Under the pieces are notes generated by a model. The model did no database searches. It worked only from the letters and a program-made list of their open reading frames with translations, and was not told the DNA's origin. From contig CALVMH010000010.1 in assembly GCA_944343275.1 (NCBI GenBank), positions 1 to 64,000 of the forward strand: DNA of 64,000 nt, given 5' to 3'. The number at the start of each line of letters is the position of its first letter. Position 1 is the first letter of the stretch. Shown piece by piece: positions 26,184 to 35,209 of this stretch. Origin of the DNA: an uncultured Clostridia bacterium. Lineage in GTDB: Bacteria; Bacillota; Clostridia; Christensenellales; Borkfalkiaceae. Both the position numbers and the translations under genes were made by a program.

Positions 26184-27909
26184 GGCGTTTTCCGATGAGC
26201 AGACATGCACATACGAGCAACAGTGCAGGCAGCGCGTACAGCGCGCCGCCCATCCACAGAAAATAGGCGAGATAACAAAAGAGAAACGCGCTCCCCGTTT
26301 GCAGGGCGGCGTACAGCAGTGCCCGCTTCGCCCCCACTTCGCGCGCGGCGGCGGCGATCGCCGAGACGCACGGAGAACAGGTGAGCACAAAGACGCACAG
26401 CGCAAAGGCGGACGCCGCACCGTAGGGAAAGGCGCCGCACAGCATGGTGATGGCGCCCGCCACGTTCTCCTTGGCGATGAGCCCGGAAAGCGCGGCATAG
26501 GCGATGCGCCAATCGTTCATCCCCGCAGGCGCAAACAAAAAGGAGAGCCCGCGGCAGAGCACGGCAAGCATGCTGTCCCCGACGTCGCACAGCCGCAAGG
26601 AGAAGTCAAAGGACGCGAGCAGCCTGCTCGCCAGCAAGAAGGCGAGGATGACGGTCGCCGTTCTTATTATAAACTGTTTTGCCTGAAAGAGCAAGGATTT
26701 TACGACAAATCGCAGACGCGGACACTGCAACGGGGCAAGTTCCATGACGAACAAGGAGGTCTCCCCGCGGTCGGTCAGCACGGCGGCGGCGAGCGCAGCG
26801 CCCACGCCGAGGGCATACAGCAGGAGCGCGGCAAGAAAGGGATGCGGGAAAAAGGACGCCGAGAGCGTCAGATAGACGGGCAGCTTGGCGCTGCACGAGA
26901 TGTAGGGAAGACACAGAACGGTGCGCCGCTGCACGCGCCGATCGTCCAGCCCGCGCGTCGTGAGGATCGCGGCGGCGGTACAGCCGAACCCCATGACGAG
27001 GGAAAAGACGGCGCGCCCGCTCAGCCCCACCGCGGAAAACGCGCCGTCCGTGAGCGCCGCAAGGCGGGACAGCAGCCCGCTCTCCTCCAACAGGATGAGA
27101 AAGAGAAAGAGCATCAGAATCTGCGGCAGAAATCCGAGCACCGTTCCGAGGGCGGGGAGCAGCCCCTCCGCCAACAGCCCGCGCACGACGGGGGAATGGA
27201 TGCGGCGCGCAAGACCGCCGAGCACATCCGAAAAGAGCGCTTCCAGCCCCGCCTTCATCCACCCTCCGGGCGCCAGCGGCGAAAAGGTCAGAAAGAACGC
27301 CGCGGCAAGGAACGCAAGAAAGAGCGGCACGGCGACATAGCCTTTCAACAGCAGCCGTTCCGTGCGTGAAAGTGTGACCCGCGCGGGGATATAGCACGAT
27401 CCCGGCATGGCAGGCGCACCGCCCGAAAGCGGCGGCGCGCTTTGCAGGCGCGCCGCCTCCCGCGCGAGCGCGCGCCTGTTTTTTCCCTCCGCGCAGAACA
27501 CGGGAACGTGCAGAAGGCGTTCGAGCGCCCCTTCGTCCACAAATCCGCCCCGCCTTACGAACTGCCGTTTTTTGGTGAGGACGAGCGCCGCCCTTCTTCC
27601 CCTGCACAGGGCAAAGAAGAGTGTGAGGGCGCGCGCAAGCGAATCGCACTCGGCAACGAACAGGACGGGGGAAGCGGGAGAGGCATCCAGCGCCGCCTTT
27701 GCCGCCTTCTCCTCCATGCTCCGCGCGTCCGCCGCATAGATGCCGGGCAGGTCGCAATAGACGGCTTTTCCCTCCCCGAACACCCCTTCCCGTTCCAGCG
27801 TTCCCACCGTCACGCCATGCCAATTGCCCACTTTGGCGTGACCGCGCGTCAGGGCGTTGAACAGGGTGGATTTGCCCGCATTGGGATTTCCGACGAGAAA
27901 AATCTTCAT
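26131..27909 (-). CDS. feoB: Ferrous iron transporter FeoB with divergent GTPase motifs
   Basis: 592-residue membrane protein with an N-terminal GTPase domain (P-loop GNPNAGKST, then GNWHGVTV and DLPG) and a C-terminal Gate/nucleoside-recognition-like membrane core (SLVMGFGC, YISCSAKLPVYL, LIAKENVAGAI). It is shorter than usual FeoB. The G4 motif NxxD is replaced by LTKKRQF, and GCNVPA is GCTAAA. These changes may alter nucleotide specificity or activity. It overlaps feoA by 4 bp, as in Feo operons. Confidence 0.9.
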   Translation of the reverse strand: MKIFLVGNPNAGKSTLFNALTRGHAKVGNWHGVTVGTLEREGVFGEGKAVYCDLPGIYAADARSMEEKAAKAALDASPASPVLFVAECDSLARALTLFFALCRGRRAALVLTKKRQFVRRGGFVDEGALERLLHVPVFCAEGKNRRALAREAARLQSAPPLSGGAPAMPGSCYIPARVTLSRTERLLLKGYVAVPLFLAFLAAAFFLTFSPLAPGGWMKAGLEALFSDVLGGLARRIHSPVVRGLLAEGLLPALGTVLGFLPQILMLFLFLILLEESGLLSRLAALTDGAFSAVGLSGRAVFSLVMGFGCTAAAILTTRGLDDRRVQRRTVLCLPYISCSAKLPVYLTLSASFFPHPFLAALLLYALGVGAALAAAVLTDRGETSLFVMELAPLQCPRLRFVVKSLLFQAKQFIIRTATVILAFLLASRLLASFDFSLRLCDVGDSMLAVLCRGLSFLFAPAGMNDWRIAYAALSGLIAKENVAGAITMLCGAFPYGAASAFALCVFVLTCSPCVSAIAAAAREVGAKRALLYAALQTGSAFLFCYLAYFLWMGGALYALPALLLVCACLLIGKRHEGISRSRRRHARRLHR

Positions 27910-28127
27910 TTCTCCACTCCGATGAGCCGCGCCGCCGCCCTGCCCACCACCGCCGTCGCCGACGCGGTGCGCACATACACGAGCCGTCTGCGCCGCGGGA
28001 CAAAGATCACCGTGATGCGCGCGCCCTCGTTCATGCCGAGCGCGCGCAGCCGCCCCGCAAGGCTGCTCTCCGCCGAAAGCCGCACCACGCGCAGGACATC
28101 CCCCGTTTCCGCCTCGTCAAGCGTCAT
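27906..28127 (-). CDS. feoA: FeoA-domain protein
   Basis: 73-residue SH3-like protein (GDVLRVVRLSAESSLAGRLRALGMNEG) that accompanies FeoB in iron uptake. Ribosome-binding site AGAGAGGA; overlaps feoB by 4 bp. Confidence 0.92.
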   Translation of the reverse strand: MTLDEAETGDVLRVVRLSAESSLAGRLRALGMNEGARITVIFVPRRRRLVYVRTASATAVVGRAAARLIGVEK

Positions 28128-28153
28128 TGCGTTCCTCTCTTTCCGGTCTCTCT

Positions 28154-28206
28154 ATAAAAAATGCGGAAAGGGGCGGCTTTATGCCCCTCTCCGCATTGCT
28201 TTTTTA
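28154..28206. terminator. Bidirectional terminator
   Basis: Stem AATGCGGA-AGGGGC with GCCCCT-TCCGCATT, each with one unpaired base, has T runs on both strands. On the minus strand it terminates the DUF378 gene. Confidence 0.85.
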
Positions 28207-28207
28207 C

Positions 28208-28453
28208 TCAGCGCTCGTGCACGACGCGCGCTTCCCGGTCCCCGTGCAGCTTCAGCATGCCGTTCGTCAGGATGGGCGAAATGATGAGCCACAGCGCCGC
28301 CGCCGCGATGAGGCAGTAGACGATGATGGCGCCCACCGAACGCGCCCCGCCGAAGATCGCCGAAACGAGGTTGAGATCGAAGATGCCGAACATCCCCCAA
28401 TTGAGCGCGCCGAGCAGCACGAGGATGTACGACAGCAAGTTGAAAAATACCAT
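28208..28453 (-). CDS. DUF378 small membrane protein
   Basis: 81 residues with two membrane helices and the family pattern LVLLGALNWGMFGIFDLNLVSAIFG. Function of the family is unknown. Ribosome-binding site AGGAGG. Confidence 0.9.
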   Translation of the reverse strand: MVFFNLLSYILVLLGALNWGMFGIFDLNLVSAIFGGARSVGAIIVYCLIAAAALWLIISPILTNGMLKLHGDREARVVHER

Positions 28454-28512
28454 AGGTCTTCCTCCTTTCCATCAGTTTGCCCGACCGCGCGTTTTTCATA
28501 CCTGTGCGCGGC

Positions 28513-29307
28513 TTAAAAGGCGTCCTTTTGCGTCTTGGACCAGATCGCGCGGACGACGCGCATTTTCAACGGGAGCGGCACAAGGTGCATGCAGAACGAG
28601 AGCACCTTGTTCCAGAACCCCGGAACGAGGCGGCGGCGGTTTTTGGCAAGCGCGCGCAGCGAGCGCCGCGCGACCTCTTCGGGCGAAAGCGCCGACATCC
28701 GCCCGAACCAGCCGTGCGAAGCGATGTTCTCCACGATGTCCTCCCGCGTGGGGATGCCGCCCGGAGAGACGACGGTGACGTTCGCCTGCCCCCTCCACTC
28801 CTCCCGCAGGGCGATAAAGAACTGTTCCAGCCCCTTTTTTGCCGCGCTGTACAGCGCAAAATAGGGCATGGGGATCATGGCGGACATGCTTCCGATGACC
28901 AGAAATTCCGCCCTCTCCCCCTCTCGCCGGCGCAAAAACACGCCGCGGGCAAGGGATACGGCGCCCTCGAAGCACGCGCGCAGTTGCAGCACGAGCTTCT
29001 CTTCACTGTACGACGCGAACGCCATCTGCGTGTCCACACCCGCTACATAGACGAGGCGGGAAAACAGGATGCCCGCTTCGTCCGCGCGGCAAAAGAGCGC
29101 GCTACGCGCGGCGCTGTCCGTCAGGTCACACGCATACGTCAGAACGTCCGCCCCCGCAAATTCCGCACGCAGGGCTTGGGCGAGCGCAGAAAGGCGCTCC
29201 TCGCTCCTGCCCGTCAGAAAGAGAGGCTCCCCGCGCGCGGCGAGCAACCGCACAAAGGCGCCGCCCAGCCCCCCGCACGCCCCCGTGATGAGCGTATATC
29301 CCTTCAT
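28513..29307 (-). CDS. Short-chain dehydrogenase/reductase
   Basis: 264-residue classical SDR with TGACGGLG near the N-terminus, catalytic Ser in IGSMSAM and YSAAK. The C-terminal basic, hydrophobic segment may associate with membranes. The start overlaps the stop of the LysR gene by 4 bp, so the regulator and SDR are cotranscribed. Substrate unknown. Confidence 0.92.
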   Translation of the reverse strand: MKGYTLITGACGGLGGAFVRLLAARGEPLFLTGRSEERLSALAQALRAEFAGADVLTYACDLTDSAARSALFCRADEAGILFSRLVYVAGVDTQMAFASYSEEKLVLQLRACFEGAVSLARGVFLRRREGERAEFLVIGSMSAMIPMPYFALYSAAKKGLEQFFIALREEWRGQANVTVVSPGGIPTREDIVENIASHGWFGRMSALSPEEVARRSLRALAKNRRRLVPGFWNKVLSFCMHLVPLPLKMRVVRAIWSKTQKDAF

Positions 29308-30203
29308 GCGTTTCCCTCCCTATGCAGAAGTTTGACGAACGCGCGCAGCGCGAAGGACGTGTTGGCGTTTTTCGGAAGCGCAAGCCCCACCGAACGGCTG
29401 GGCATGGCGGGCTGCACGTCCAGCTCGAACAGCTCCCCCTCTTTGAGCCTGCGCTGCGCGTATTCGCGCGGAAGGCAGCCGATGCCCATGCCGTCCGTGA
29501 CGAGCCGCTTCATAAAATCCCAGCTCCCCACCTCGACGGCGGGACAAAGTTTCACGCCGAGGCTCTCCGCAAAATGATCGACCGCCGCCCGCGCGACCGT
29601 ATCGGGTTCGAGCAGCAGCAGGGGCAGCTGCTGCAAGTCCCACACCGAGAGCCGCTGCCCTTTGAGCTGTGCAAAGGCGTTCCCCGCCACAAACACGTCG
29701 TTGAGGAGCGCGACGCTCTCGGTGACAACGATGCCCTCGTCCGTCCGGTAGGGAAGGTTGAGAAAGCCCACGTCGCACTTGTCCGTTTTGAGGTATTCGA
29801 CGATACGGGGCGAGACCTCGGAGATGAGTTCGATCTTCACCTGCGGATAGAGTTTGTTGTAGGCGACGATCTTGTCGGCGAGAATATACTGAAAGATGGT
29901 CTCGGAGGCGCCGATGCGCAGCGTCCCCGTGGCGCTTTTTTTGAGCTCGGCAAGTTTGTCCTCCGCGCTGTTCAACAGTTTGAGCGCCTTTTCCACATCG
30001 GGAAAGATGAGCGCTCCGCCCTGCTTGGAGAGCTCCATGCCCTTGTGCATGCGGTTGAAGAGCTGTGTGCCGAGCTGTGTTTCGAGCTGCTTGATCGCCT
30101 GTGAAACGGCGGGCTGGGAGATGTACAGTGCCTCCGCCGCCTTGGTGAGGCTCCCGCAGCGCGCCACCGTGTAAAAGACTTTATAGAGTTCCAGGTTTGC
30201 CAT
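29304..30203 (-). CDS. LysR-type transcriptional regulator
   Basis: 299 residues with an N-terminal winged helix (ARCGSLTKAAEALYISQPAVSQAIKQLE split over 15-42) and a periplasmic-binding-protein-like effector domain. It is immediately upstream of and coupled to the SDR gene, a likely target or partner. Confidence 0.95.
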   Translation of the reverse strand: MANLELYKVFYTVARCGSLTKAAEALYISQPAVSQAIKQLETQLGTQLFNRMHKGMELSKQGGALIFPDVEKALKLLNSAEDKLAELKKSATGTLRIGASETIFQYILADKIVAYNKLYPQVKIELISEVSPRIVEYLKTDKCDVGFLNLPYRTDEGIVVTESVALLNDVFVAGNAFAQLKGQRLSVWDLQQLPLLLLEPDTVARAAVDHFAESLGVKLCPAVEVGSWDFMKRLVTDGMGIGCLPREYAQRRLKEGELFELDVQPAMPSRSVGLALPKNANTSFALRAFVKLLHREGNA

Positions 30204-30224
30204 GTCCTCCTCCCCTTTTCCGCA

Positions 30225-31511
30225 TCACTTTCCGACACAGAATTTGGAAAAAATTTCGTCCACGATGCGCTCGCCCGCCGTCTCGCCCGAAATGACGCCG
30301 AGGCTCAGCCATGCGCGGCGGATGTCCTCCGCGTACAGTTCGGGGGGCGCCGTCCGCACCGCGGCGCGCGCCGCGCGCACGGCGGAGAGCGCCTCGCACG
30401 CCGCGCGGTAATGCCGTTCGGACAGCAGGAAGGCGTCGTCGTTCTCCCGCCCGAACCCGCGTTCATAGAGCAGTTCCCGGAATGCCTCCATCCCCTCGCC
30501 CGTGCGCGACGAGAGCACGACGTCGCAGCCGTCCCGCCGCGCCAGATCGCTCTTTGCCCCCACCGTGATGACGGGAACCCCCGCGGGAAAGTCGGGCATG
30601 GGCGCCTCCTCCTTGAACCAGACGATGACGTCCGCTCCCCTGATCGCTTCGCGGGCGCGGCGGACGCCCTCGCGCTCCACCTTGTCCGCGCTTTCGCGCA
30701 AGCCCGCCGTGTCCGTCAGAAGAAAGTTGACGCCGTGCAGTTCGAGCGTGCCCTCGTTGAGGTCGCGCGTCGTCCCCGGAACGTCGGAGACGATGGCGCG
30801 TTCATACCCCAAAAGCGCATTCAGAAGGGAACTTTTGCCCGCGTTGGGCGCCCCGACGAGCGCCACACGCACGCCCGATCTGATCTTCCTGCCCGCCCGG
30901 TACTGTGCGACGAGCGCGGCGAGCTCCCCTTCGGCGGACGCAAGGCGCGCCGCGATCTGTTCGCGCGTGTCCGCATCGAGGTCCTCCTCCGGGTAATCGA
31001 GGTCGGCATCCACCTGCGCGAGGCATTCGGTGAGCTGCGCCTGCAACTTCTTTCCGATGCCCGTCAGCTTTTCGGAATACAGCAGATACCCCGCGCGCAC
31101 CTGCGCCTCGGACGTGGCGGAGATCATCTCCCCCAGCCCCTCGGCGGCGGACAGCGAGAGCTTGCCGTTGAGATAGGCACGCCGCGTGAACTCCCCGCGT
31201 TCCGCCATGCGCGCGCCGAGTTCGAGCGTGCGCGCCAGCACCCCGCGCGCGATCTCCGTTCCGCCGTGGCAGTGCAGTTCCACCACGTCCTCCCCCGTGA
31301 ACGACCGAGGCGCGGCGAAGTAGACGCACATGCCGTAATCGCAGAAATTCCCCGCGTCGATGACGCCGGGATAGAGCATGTTGGGAACAAATTTCCCCTT
31401 GCGGGAGAACATGCGTTTTGCAACGCCGAGCGCGCCCGCGCCGCTCATGCGCACGATGGCGACGCCCGCAGCGCCGCTCCCCGTTGCGATTGCCGAGATG
31501 AGATCGTTCAT
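30225..31511 (-). CDS. mnmE: tRNA modification GTPase MnmE
   Basis: 428-residue GTPase that with MnmG makes cmnm5-uridine at tRNA wobble positions. N-terminal folate-binding domain, helical domain with inserted G domain (GAPNAGKSS, DVPGTTRD, DTAGLRE; G4 is AKSD) and the conserved C-terminal cysteine motif FCVGK. The start at 31511 lacks a clear ribosome-binding site. mnmG is not in the window. Confidence 0.95.
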   Translation of the reverse strand: MNDLISAIATGSGAAGVAIVRMSGAGALGVAKRMFSRKGKFVPNMLYPGVIDAGNFCDYGMCVYFAAPRSFTGEDVVELHCHGGTEIARGVLARTLELGARMAERGEFTRRAYLNGKLSLSAAEGLGEMISATSEAQVRAGYLLYSEKLTGIGKKLQAQLTECLAQVDADLDYPEEDLDADTREQIAARLASAEGELAALVAQYRAGRKIRSGVRVALVGAPNAGKSSLLNALLGYERAIVSDVPGTTRDLNEGTLELHGVNFLLTDTAGLRESADKVEREGVRRAREAIRGADVIVWFKEEAPMPDFPAGVPVITVGAKSDLARRDGCDVVLSSRTGEGMEAFRELLYERGFGRENDDAFLLSERHYRAACEALSAVRAARAAVRTAPPELYAEDIRRAWLSLGVISGETAGERIVDEIFSKFCVGK

Positions 31512-31577
31512 GTCCGTTCCATAAGCGCAGATTGTTTTGTCCGCGCCTTCCTTGTATCCGATATAATTTCCGATAAT

Positions 31578-31605
31578 ATTATAGCATCCTCCGCGAAAAT
31601 TGCAA
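31578..31605 (-). promoter_or_regulatory. Promoter of mnmE
   Basis: TTGCAA (31605-31600) and TATAAT (31583-31578) on the minus strand, 16 bp spacer. Confidence 0.6.
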
Positions 31606-31669
31606 CCGTTTTCGGTCAATCGGAAGGATGCGCCGCTTCCCCGCAAGCGGAAAACGGCGCAAAAGCAAA

Positions 31670-31705
31670 CCGGGGGCGGCGCGTCGTCGGACGCGCCGCC
31701 CCCGG
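31670..31705 (-). terminator. GC-rich hairpin after the glycine-tailed membrane protein gene
   Basis: 16-bp stem (31670-31685 with 31690-31705), loop GTCG, of the same general type as the other GC-rich hairpins in the window. Confidence 0.6.
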
Positions 31706-31738
31706 CCTTGAAAGGGGTTCCCCACGAAACAGAAGGGC

Positions 31739-32668
31739 TCAGAAATCGGGGAAGGGGTCGTTTTTGTCGTTCCCCTGTCCCCCGCCGGCGCCCTGCCCTT
31801 GGGATACGTCTCCGTCCGCGTCCCCCTTCGGCGCGCTGCCGAAGTCGGAGAACGGATCGTCCGCAGGCGCGCCGTCCGGCGTGCGGTTGCCGTAGCCGTC
31901 ATAGCCGCCCTGCCCGTAACCGCCGTTCGGTCCGCCCTGCGCCTGACGGTACTGCGCCATGCGTTTGCGCAGATATTCCTCATAATTGACGGGCGCATTG
32001 TTGCGCACCGCAAAAATGACGATGCCGCGCAGCGGCAAAAGCGCGCACATGAACGTCATGAGGAAGGGTCCGCGCGCGTAATATTTGCGGAAGAAGGCAT
32101 AGAACATGACGCACAGGAAGAGGATGAGCACGACATCGGCGAAGAAACTCAGCACGTCGCAGACGATCTGCGCCGTCGTCAGCCAGCGCATGGAAACGGG
32201 AATGCGCGCGGCATCGAGATAGACGCCGACGATCTGCCCCGTTTCGCCGTTCACCTGTTCCGCCCAGAAATCGGGCGTATAGAGCGCGATCGAAACGATG
32301 AGCGCAAAGACGCCGATGGCGACGTAAACGATCTCCGCGAGCATGGCATACAGCCCCGCGCGCTTCATCTTCTTGCCGAAGAACGCGGTCTCACCTGCAA
32401 GTTTGCCCGCATAATAGGTGTTGGCAAAGGGCAGGAAGGCAAGAAAGCTGTGCTTCAAGCCCGCGCGCTTCGCCATCGTGCGCATGCCGAGCCCGCCGAG
32501 CACGAGACAGACGAGATACAGCCCGCCCGCCACGCCGATGCTGATATACAGAAAGTTCCGAAGGCTCTCGATGAACCCCGCAGCGGTCACCGCCTGCGCC
32601 TGCATAAAATAGCGCATATAATACTCGGTGAACACCTGCACCACATTGACCCAATTGAAAAATTCCAT
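31739..32668 (-). CDS. Polytopic membrane protein with Gly/Asp-rich C-terminal tail, unknown
   Basis: 309 residues with four predicted helices (near 38-60, 107-128, 172-200 and 205-222) and a hydrophilic tail of about 80 residues made of Gly/Gln/Asp/Pro repeats (GGYGQGGYDGYG and similar). It starts 18 bp downstream of truA on the same strand, so it may be the end of the ecf-truA operon. No family recognised. Confidence 0.75.
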   Translation of the reverse strand: MEFFNWVNVVQVFTEYYMRYFMQAQAVTAAGFIESLRNFLYISIGVAGGLYLVCLVLGGLGMRTMAKRAGLKHSFLAFLPFANTYYAGKLAGETAFFGKKMKRAGLYAMLAEIVYVAIGVFALIVSIALYTPDFWAEQVNGETGQIVGVYLDAARIPVSMRWLTTAQIVCDVLSFFADVVLILFLCVMFYAFFRKYYARGPFLMTFMCALLPLRGIVIFAVRNNAPVNYEEYLRKRMAQYRQAQGGPNGGYGQGGYDGYGNRTPDGAPADDPFSDFGSAPKGDADGDVSQGQGAGGGQGNDKNDPFPDF

Positions 32669-32686
32669 ACAGTCTCCTCGATTTGC

Positions 32687-33466
32687 TTATACCCCGCCGC
32701 CGTGCCGTTCAAACAGATCCGTGCCGTAATCGACGCGCTCCAGCGTCAGCCCCGCAGCGGGAAGCGTTTTATAAAGGCACGTTCTGTCCCCCGTCCGAAA
32801 CGCCTGCGCGATGTCCCGTTCCGACGCGATACCGCAGCCGACGGCATACAGTTCCCCCGCAAGAATGCGCACCATGTTGTAGAGAAACCCGTTTCCCGTC
32901 ACCCGCACCTCGTACATGGGTACCCCGTACACCGTCGGGTGCTCCACGGAAATTTCGTAAACCGTGCGCACCGTCGTCTTGGCGGAGGAGCCCGTCGCGC
33001 GGAACGCGGCGAAGTCATGCTCCCCTTCCAGAAGCCGCGCGGCGGCGCGCATGCGGGCAAGGTCGGGCGGCGTTTCCAGCCGCGCCGCATAGCGCGAGAG
33101 CAGCGGATGCGCCGTGCGCGCGCAATAAAAACGGTAACAGTACGTCTTGTTCCCGGCGGCGCGCGTGCAGTCGAACCCTTCGGGCGCGGCGGCACTTTTG
33201 AGGACCTTCACGTCGTCGGGCAGAAGGCGGCTCATGACCTCGGCGAGCTTTTCGGCGGGAACGGGCGTTTCGCCGTCCGCCTGCGCCGTCTGCGCCGCCG
33301 CGTGCACGCCCGCATCCGTCCTCCCCGCGAGCGTCACCCGCGTCGGGACGCCGAACACCTGCGCCGCGGCGCCTTCCAGCTCCCCCTGCACGGTGCGCGC
33401 GTTCTTCTGCCGCTGGGAGCCTGCAAACCGTGTGCCGTCATAGGCGATCGAAAAAACGTAACGCAT
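32687..33466 (-). CDS. truA: tRNA pseudouridine(38-40) synthase TruA
   Basis: 259 residues with the catalytic aspartate in AGRTDAGVHA (about 50-59) and the C-terminal GNGFLYNMVRILAGEL. Directly after ecfT (1-bp gap), the standard Firmicutes order. Confidence 0.97.
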   Translation of the reverse strand: MRYVFSIAYDGTRFAGSQRQKNARTVQGELEGAAAQVFGVPTRVTLAGRTDAGVHAAAQTAQADGETPVPAEKLAEVMSRLLPDDVKVLKSAAAPEGFDCTRAAGNKTYCYRFYCARTAHPLLSRYAARLETPPDLARMRAAARLLEGEHDFAAFRATGSSAKTTVRTVYEISVEHPTVYGVPMYEVRVTGNGFLYNMVRILAGELYAVGCGIASERDIAQAFRTGDRTCLYKTLPAAGLTLERVDYGTDLFERHGGGV

Positions 33467-33467
33467 C

Positions 33468-34280
33468 TTAATAAGGAACTCCGAGATAGACCTTCATGAG
33501 GACCACCCCCGTGATGAGCGCCGCCCCCGTGAGCAGGGCGACGAGGTCGCGCCAGGTAAAGCGCAGTTTCTTATACTTTGTGCGGTGTTTGCCGCCCGTA
33601 TAACAGCGGGCGTCCATTGCGTCGCCCAATTCGTCCGCACGGCGGAAGGCGGACAGGAGCAGGGGCACGAGGATGGGAATGGTCGCCTTCACCTTTTTCA
33701 CAAGCCCGCCCCGTTCAAAGTCCGCCCCGCGCGCCATCTGCGCATTCTTGATGCGCGCCGTTTCGTCCATCAGGATGGGGATAAAGCGCAGCGCGATGCT
33801 CATGACGAGCGCAAGTTCGTGCACGGGCAGCCTGATCCATTTGAGGGGCGTGAGCAGGCTCTCCACCCCGTCCGTCAGCGAGACGGGCGTCGTCGTATAG
33901 GTCAGCATGGACGAGCACACGACGAGCAGAACGAGCCGCAGCGCCAGAAAGACGGAAAAGATGATGCCCTCGAAGGTGACGCAGAAGATCCCCCACTGCC
34001 AATATACCGTCTCGCCGCCGTAAAAGAGCACATTGAGGGCGGCGGTGAACAGCACGAGGAAGGTGACGCCGCGCACGGCGCGCAGCACCTTCCCCACGGG
34101 AATGCGCGCACAGACGACGATGAGAACGAGCACGGCGGCGCAGGCGGCAAGCCCGTAGAAGTTGGACGCGAGGAAGATCGCCACGATGTAGGCGATGAGG
34201 AACACGATCTTCAACCGCGGGTCGAGGCGGTGCACAAAGGAATCGACGGGATAGAACTGCCCGAAGGAGACGTCTTTCAT
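33468..34280 (-). CDS. ecfT: ECF transporter transmembrane component EcfT
   Basis: 270 residues with five or six membrane helices and the two coupling-helix motifs ARGADF and DAMDARCY near the C-terminus. Together with EcfA1/EcfA2 it forms the shared energising module for vitamin or metal uptake. No S component is encoded in the window, so a group II (shared) module is inferred. 4-bp overlap with ecfA2. Confidence 0.95.
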   Translation of the reverse strand: MKDVSFGQFYPVDSFVHRLDPRLKIVFLIAYIVAIFLASNFYGLAACAAVLVLIVVCARIPVGKVLRAVRGVTFLVLFTAALNVLFYGGETVYWQWGIFCVTFEGIIFSVFLALRLVLLVVCSSMLTYTTTPVSLTDGVESLLTPLKWIRLPVHELALVMSIALRFIPILMDETARIKNAQMARGADFERGGLVKKVKATIPILVPLLLSAFRRADELGDAMDARCYTGGKHRTKYKKLRFTWRDLVALLTGAALITGVVLMKVYLGVPY

Positions 34281-35209
34281 GTGCGCTCCCCCCTCTTGTT
34301 CCCGAACAGGGCGAGCACCGCGCGGCAGAAGTCCTCCGTCGTGAAGTCGCAGTCCACGGCGACGCCCTCGCGCGCGAGCAGCGCGCACAGGCGGGCGGTG
34401 AGCGGGATGTCAAGCCCGAGCGCGAGCAGCTCTTCGGTGCGGCAGAACAGCTCGCGCGGGGACAGCACCGCCTTCACGCTCCCGTCCGCAAACACCGCCG
34501 CGCGCGTACAGTTCTCGGAAATTTCATCCATGTCGTGCGAGACGATGATGACCGTCTTGCACCACGACTTGTGGAGCCTGTGCAGAAGTTCCATCACTTC
34601 CTGCTTACCGAGGGGATCGAGCCCCGCGGCGGGCTCATCGAGAACGAGCACTTCGGGACGGGTGACAATGACGCCCGCGATGGCGACGCGCCGCTTCTGC
34701 CCCCCCGAAAGCTCGAAGGGCGATTTATCTTTGAGCTCCGAAAAGTCCAGCCCCACCGCCTCGAGGGCGGCGCACACCGCCGCGTCCGTCTCCTCCGCCG
34801 TGAGCTTTGTATCGGAAAAGTTTTTCAGTCCGAACGCCACGTCGTCGCGCACGGTGTCCGCAAAGAGCTGATATTCGGGATACTGAAAGACCATCCCCAC
34901 CTTTTTGCGGAGGGCGCGGAAGTCTGTTTTTTTGTCCGTGAGATCGAACTCCCCCACCCGCAGCACAACGGGCGGCGGAAGGACTTCCCCTTTCTTCGGC
35001 TTTTTCGGGCGGTACTTCTTCATGGAGGAGGGCAGGCGTAAAAGCCCGTTCAGGTGCTGTACGAAGGTGGATTTTCCGCTGCCCGTATGCCCGATGATGC
35101 CGAAAAACTCCCCTTCTTCGATGGTGAGCGTGACGTCTTTGAGCGCCGCCGTCTCGAAGGGAGAACGCGCATTGTAGGTATAAGAAAGATGCTCGGCTAC
35201 GATACGCAT
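34277..35209 (-). CDS. ecfA2: ECF transporter ATPase EcfA2
   Basis: 310-residue ABC ATPase with GHTGSGKST, VFQYPEYQLF, LSGGQKRRVAIAG and VLDEPAAGLDP. After LNGLLRLP there is an unusual insertion of about 35 residues, Lys/Pro-rich (KKYRPKKPKKGEVLPPP), before DLTDKK. It overlaps ecfA1 by 13 bp. Confidence 0.95.
   Translation of the reverse strand: MRIVAEHLSYTYNARSPFETAALKDVTLTIEEGEFFGIIGHTGSGKSTFVQHLNGLLRLPSSMKKYRPKKPKKGEVLPPPVVLRVGEFDLTDKKTDFRALRKKVGMVFQYPEYQLFADTVRDDVAFGLKNFSDTKLTAEETDAAVCAALEAVGLDFSELKDKSPFELSGGQKRRVAIAGVIVTRPEVLVLDEPAAGLDPLGKQEVMELLHRLHKSWCKTVIIVSHDMDEISENCTRAAVFADGSVKAVLSPRELFCRTEELLALGLDIPLTARLCALLAREGVAVDCDFTTEDFCRAVLALFGNKRGERT

Noticed and set aside
23073..26198. 1041-codon open frame on the plus strand
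   Set aside because: Antisense to the adenine deaminase, GNAT and RluA genes; Arg/His-rich, no domain.
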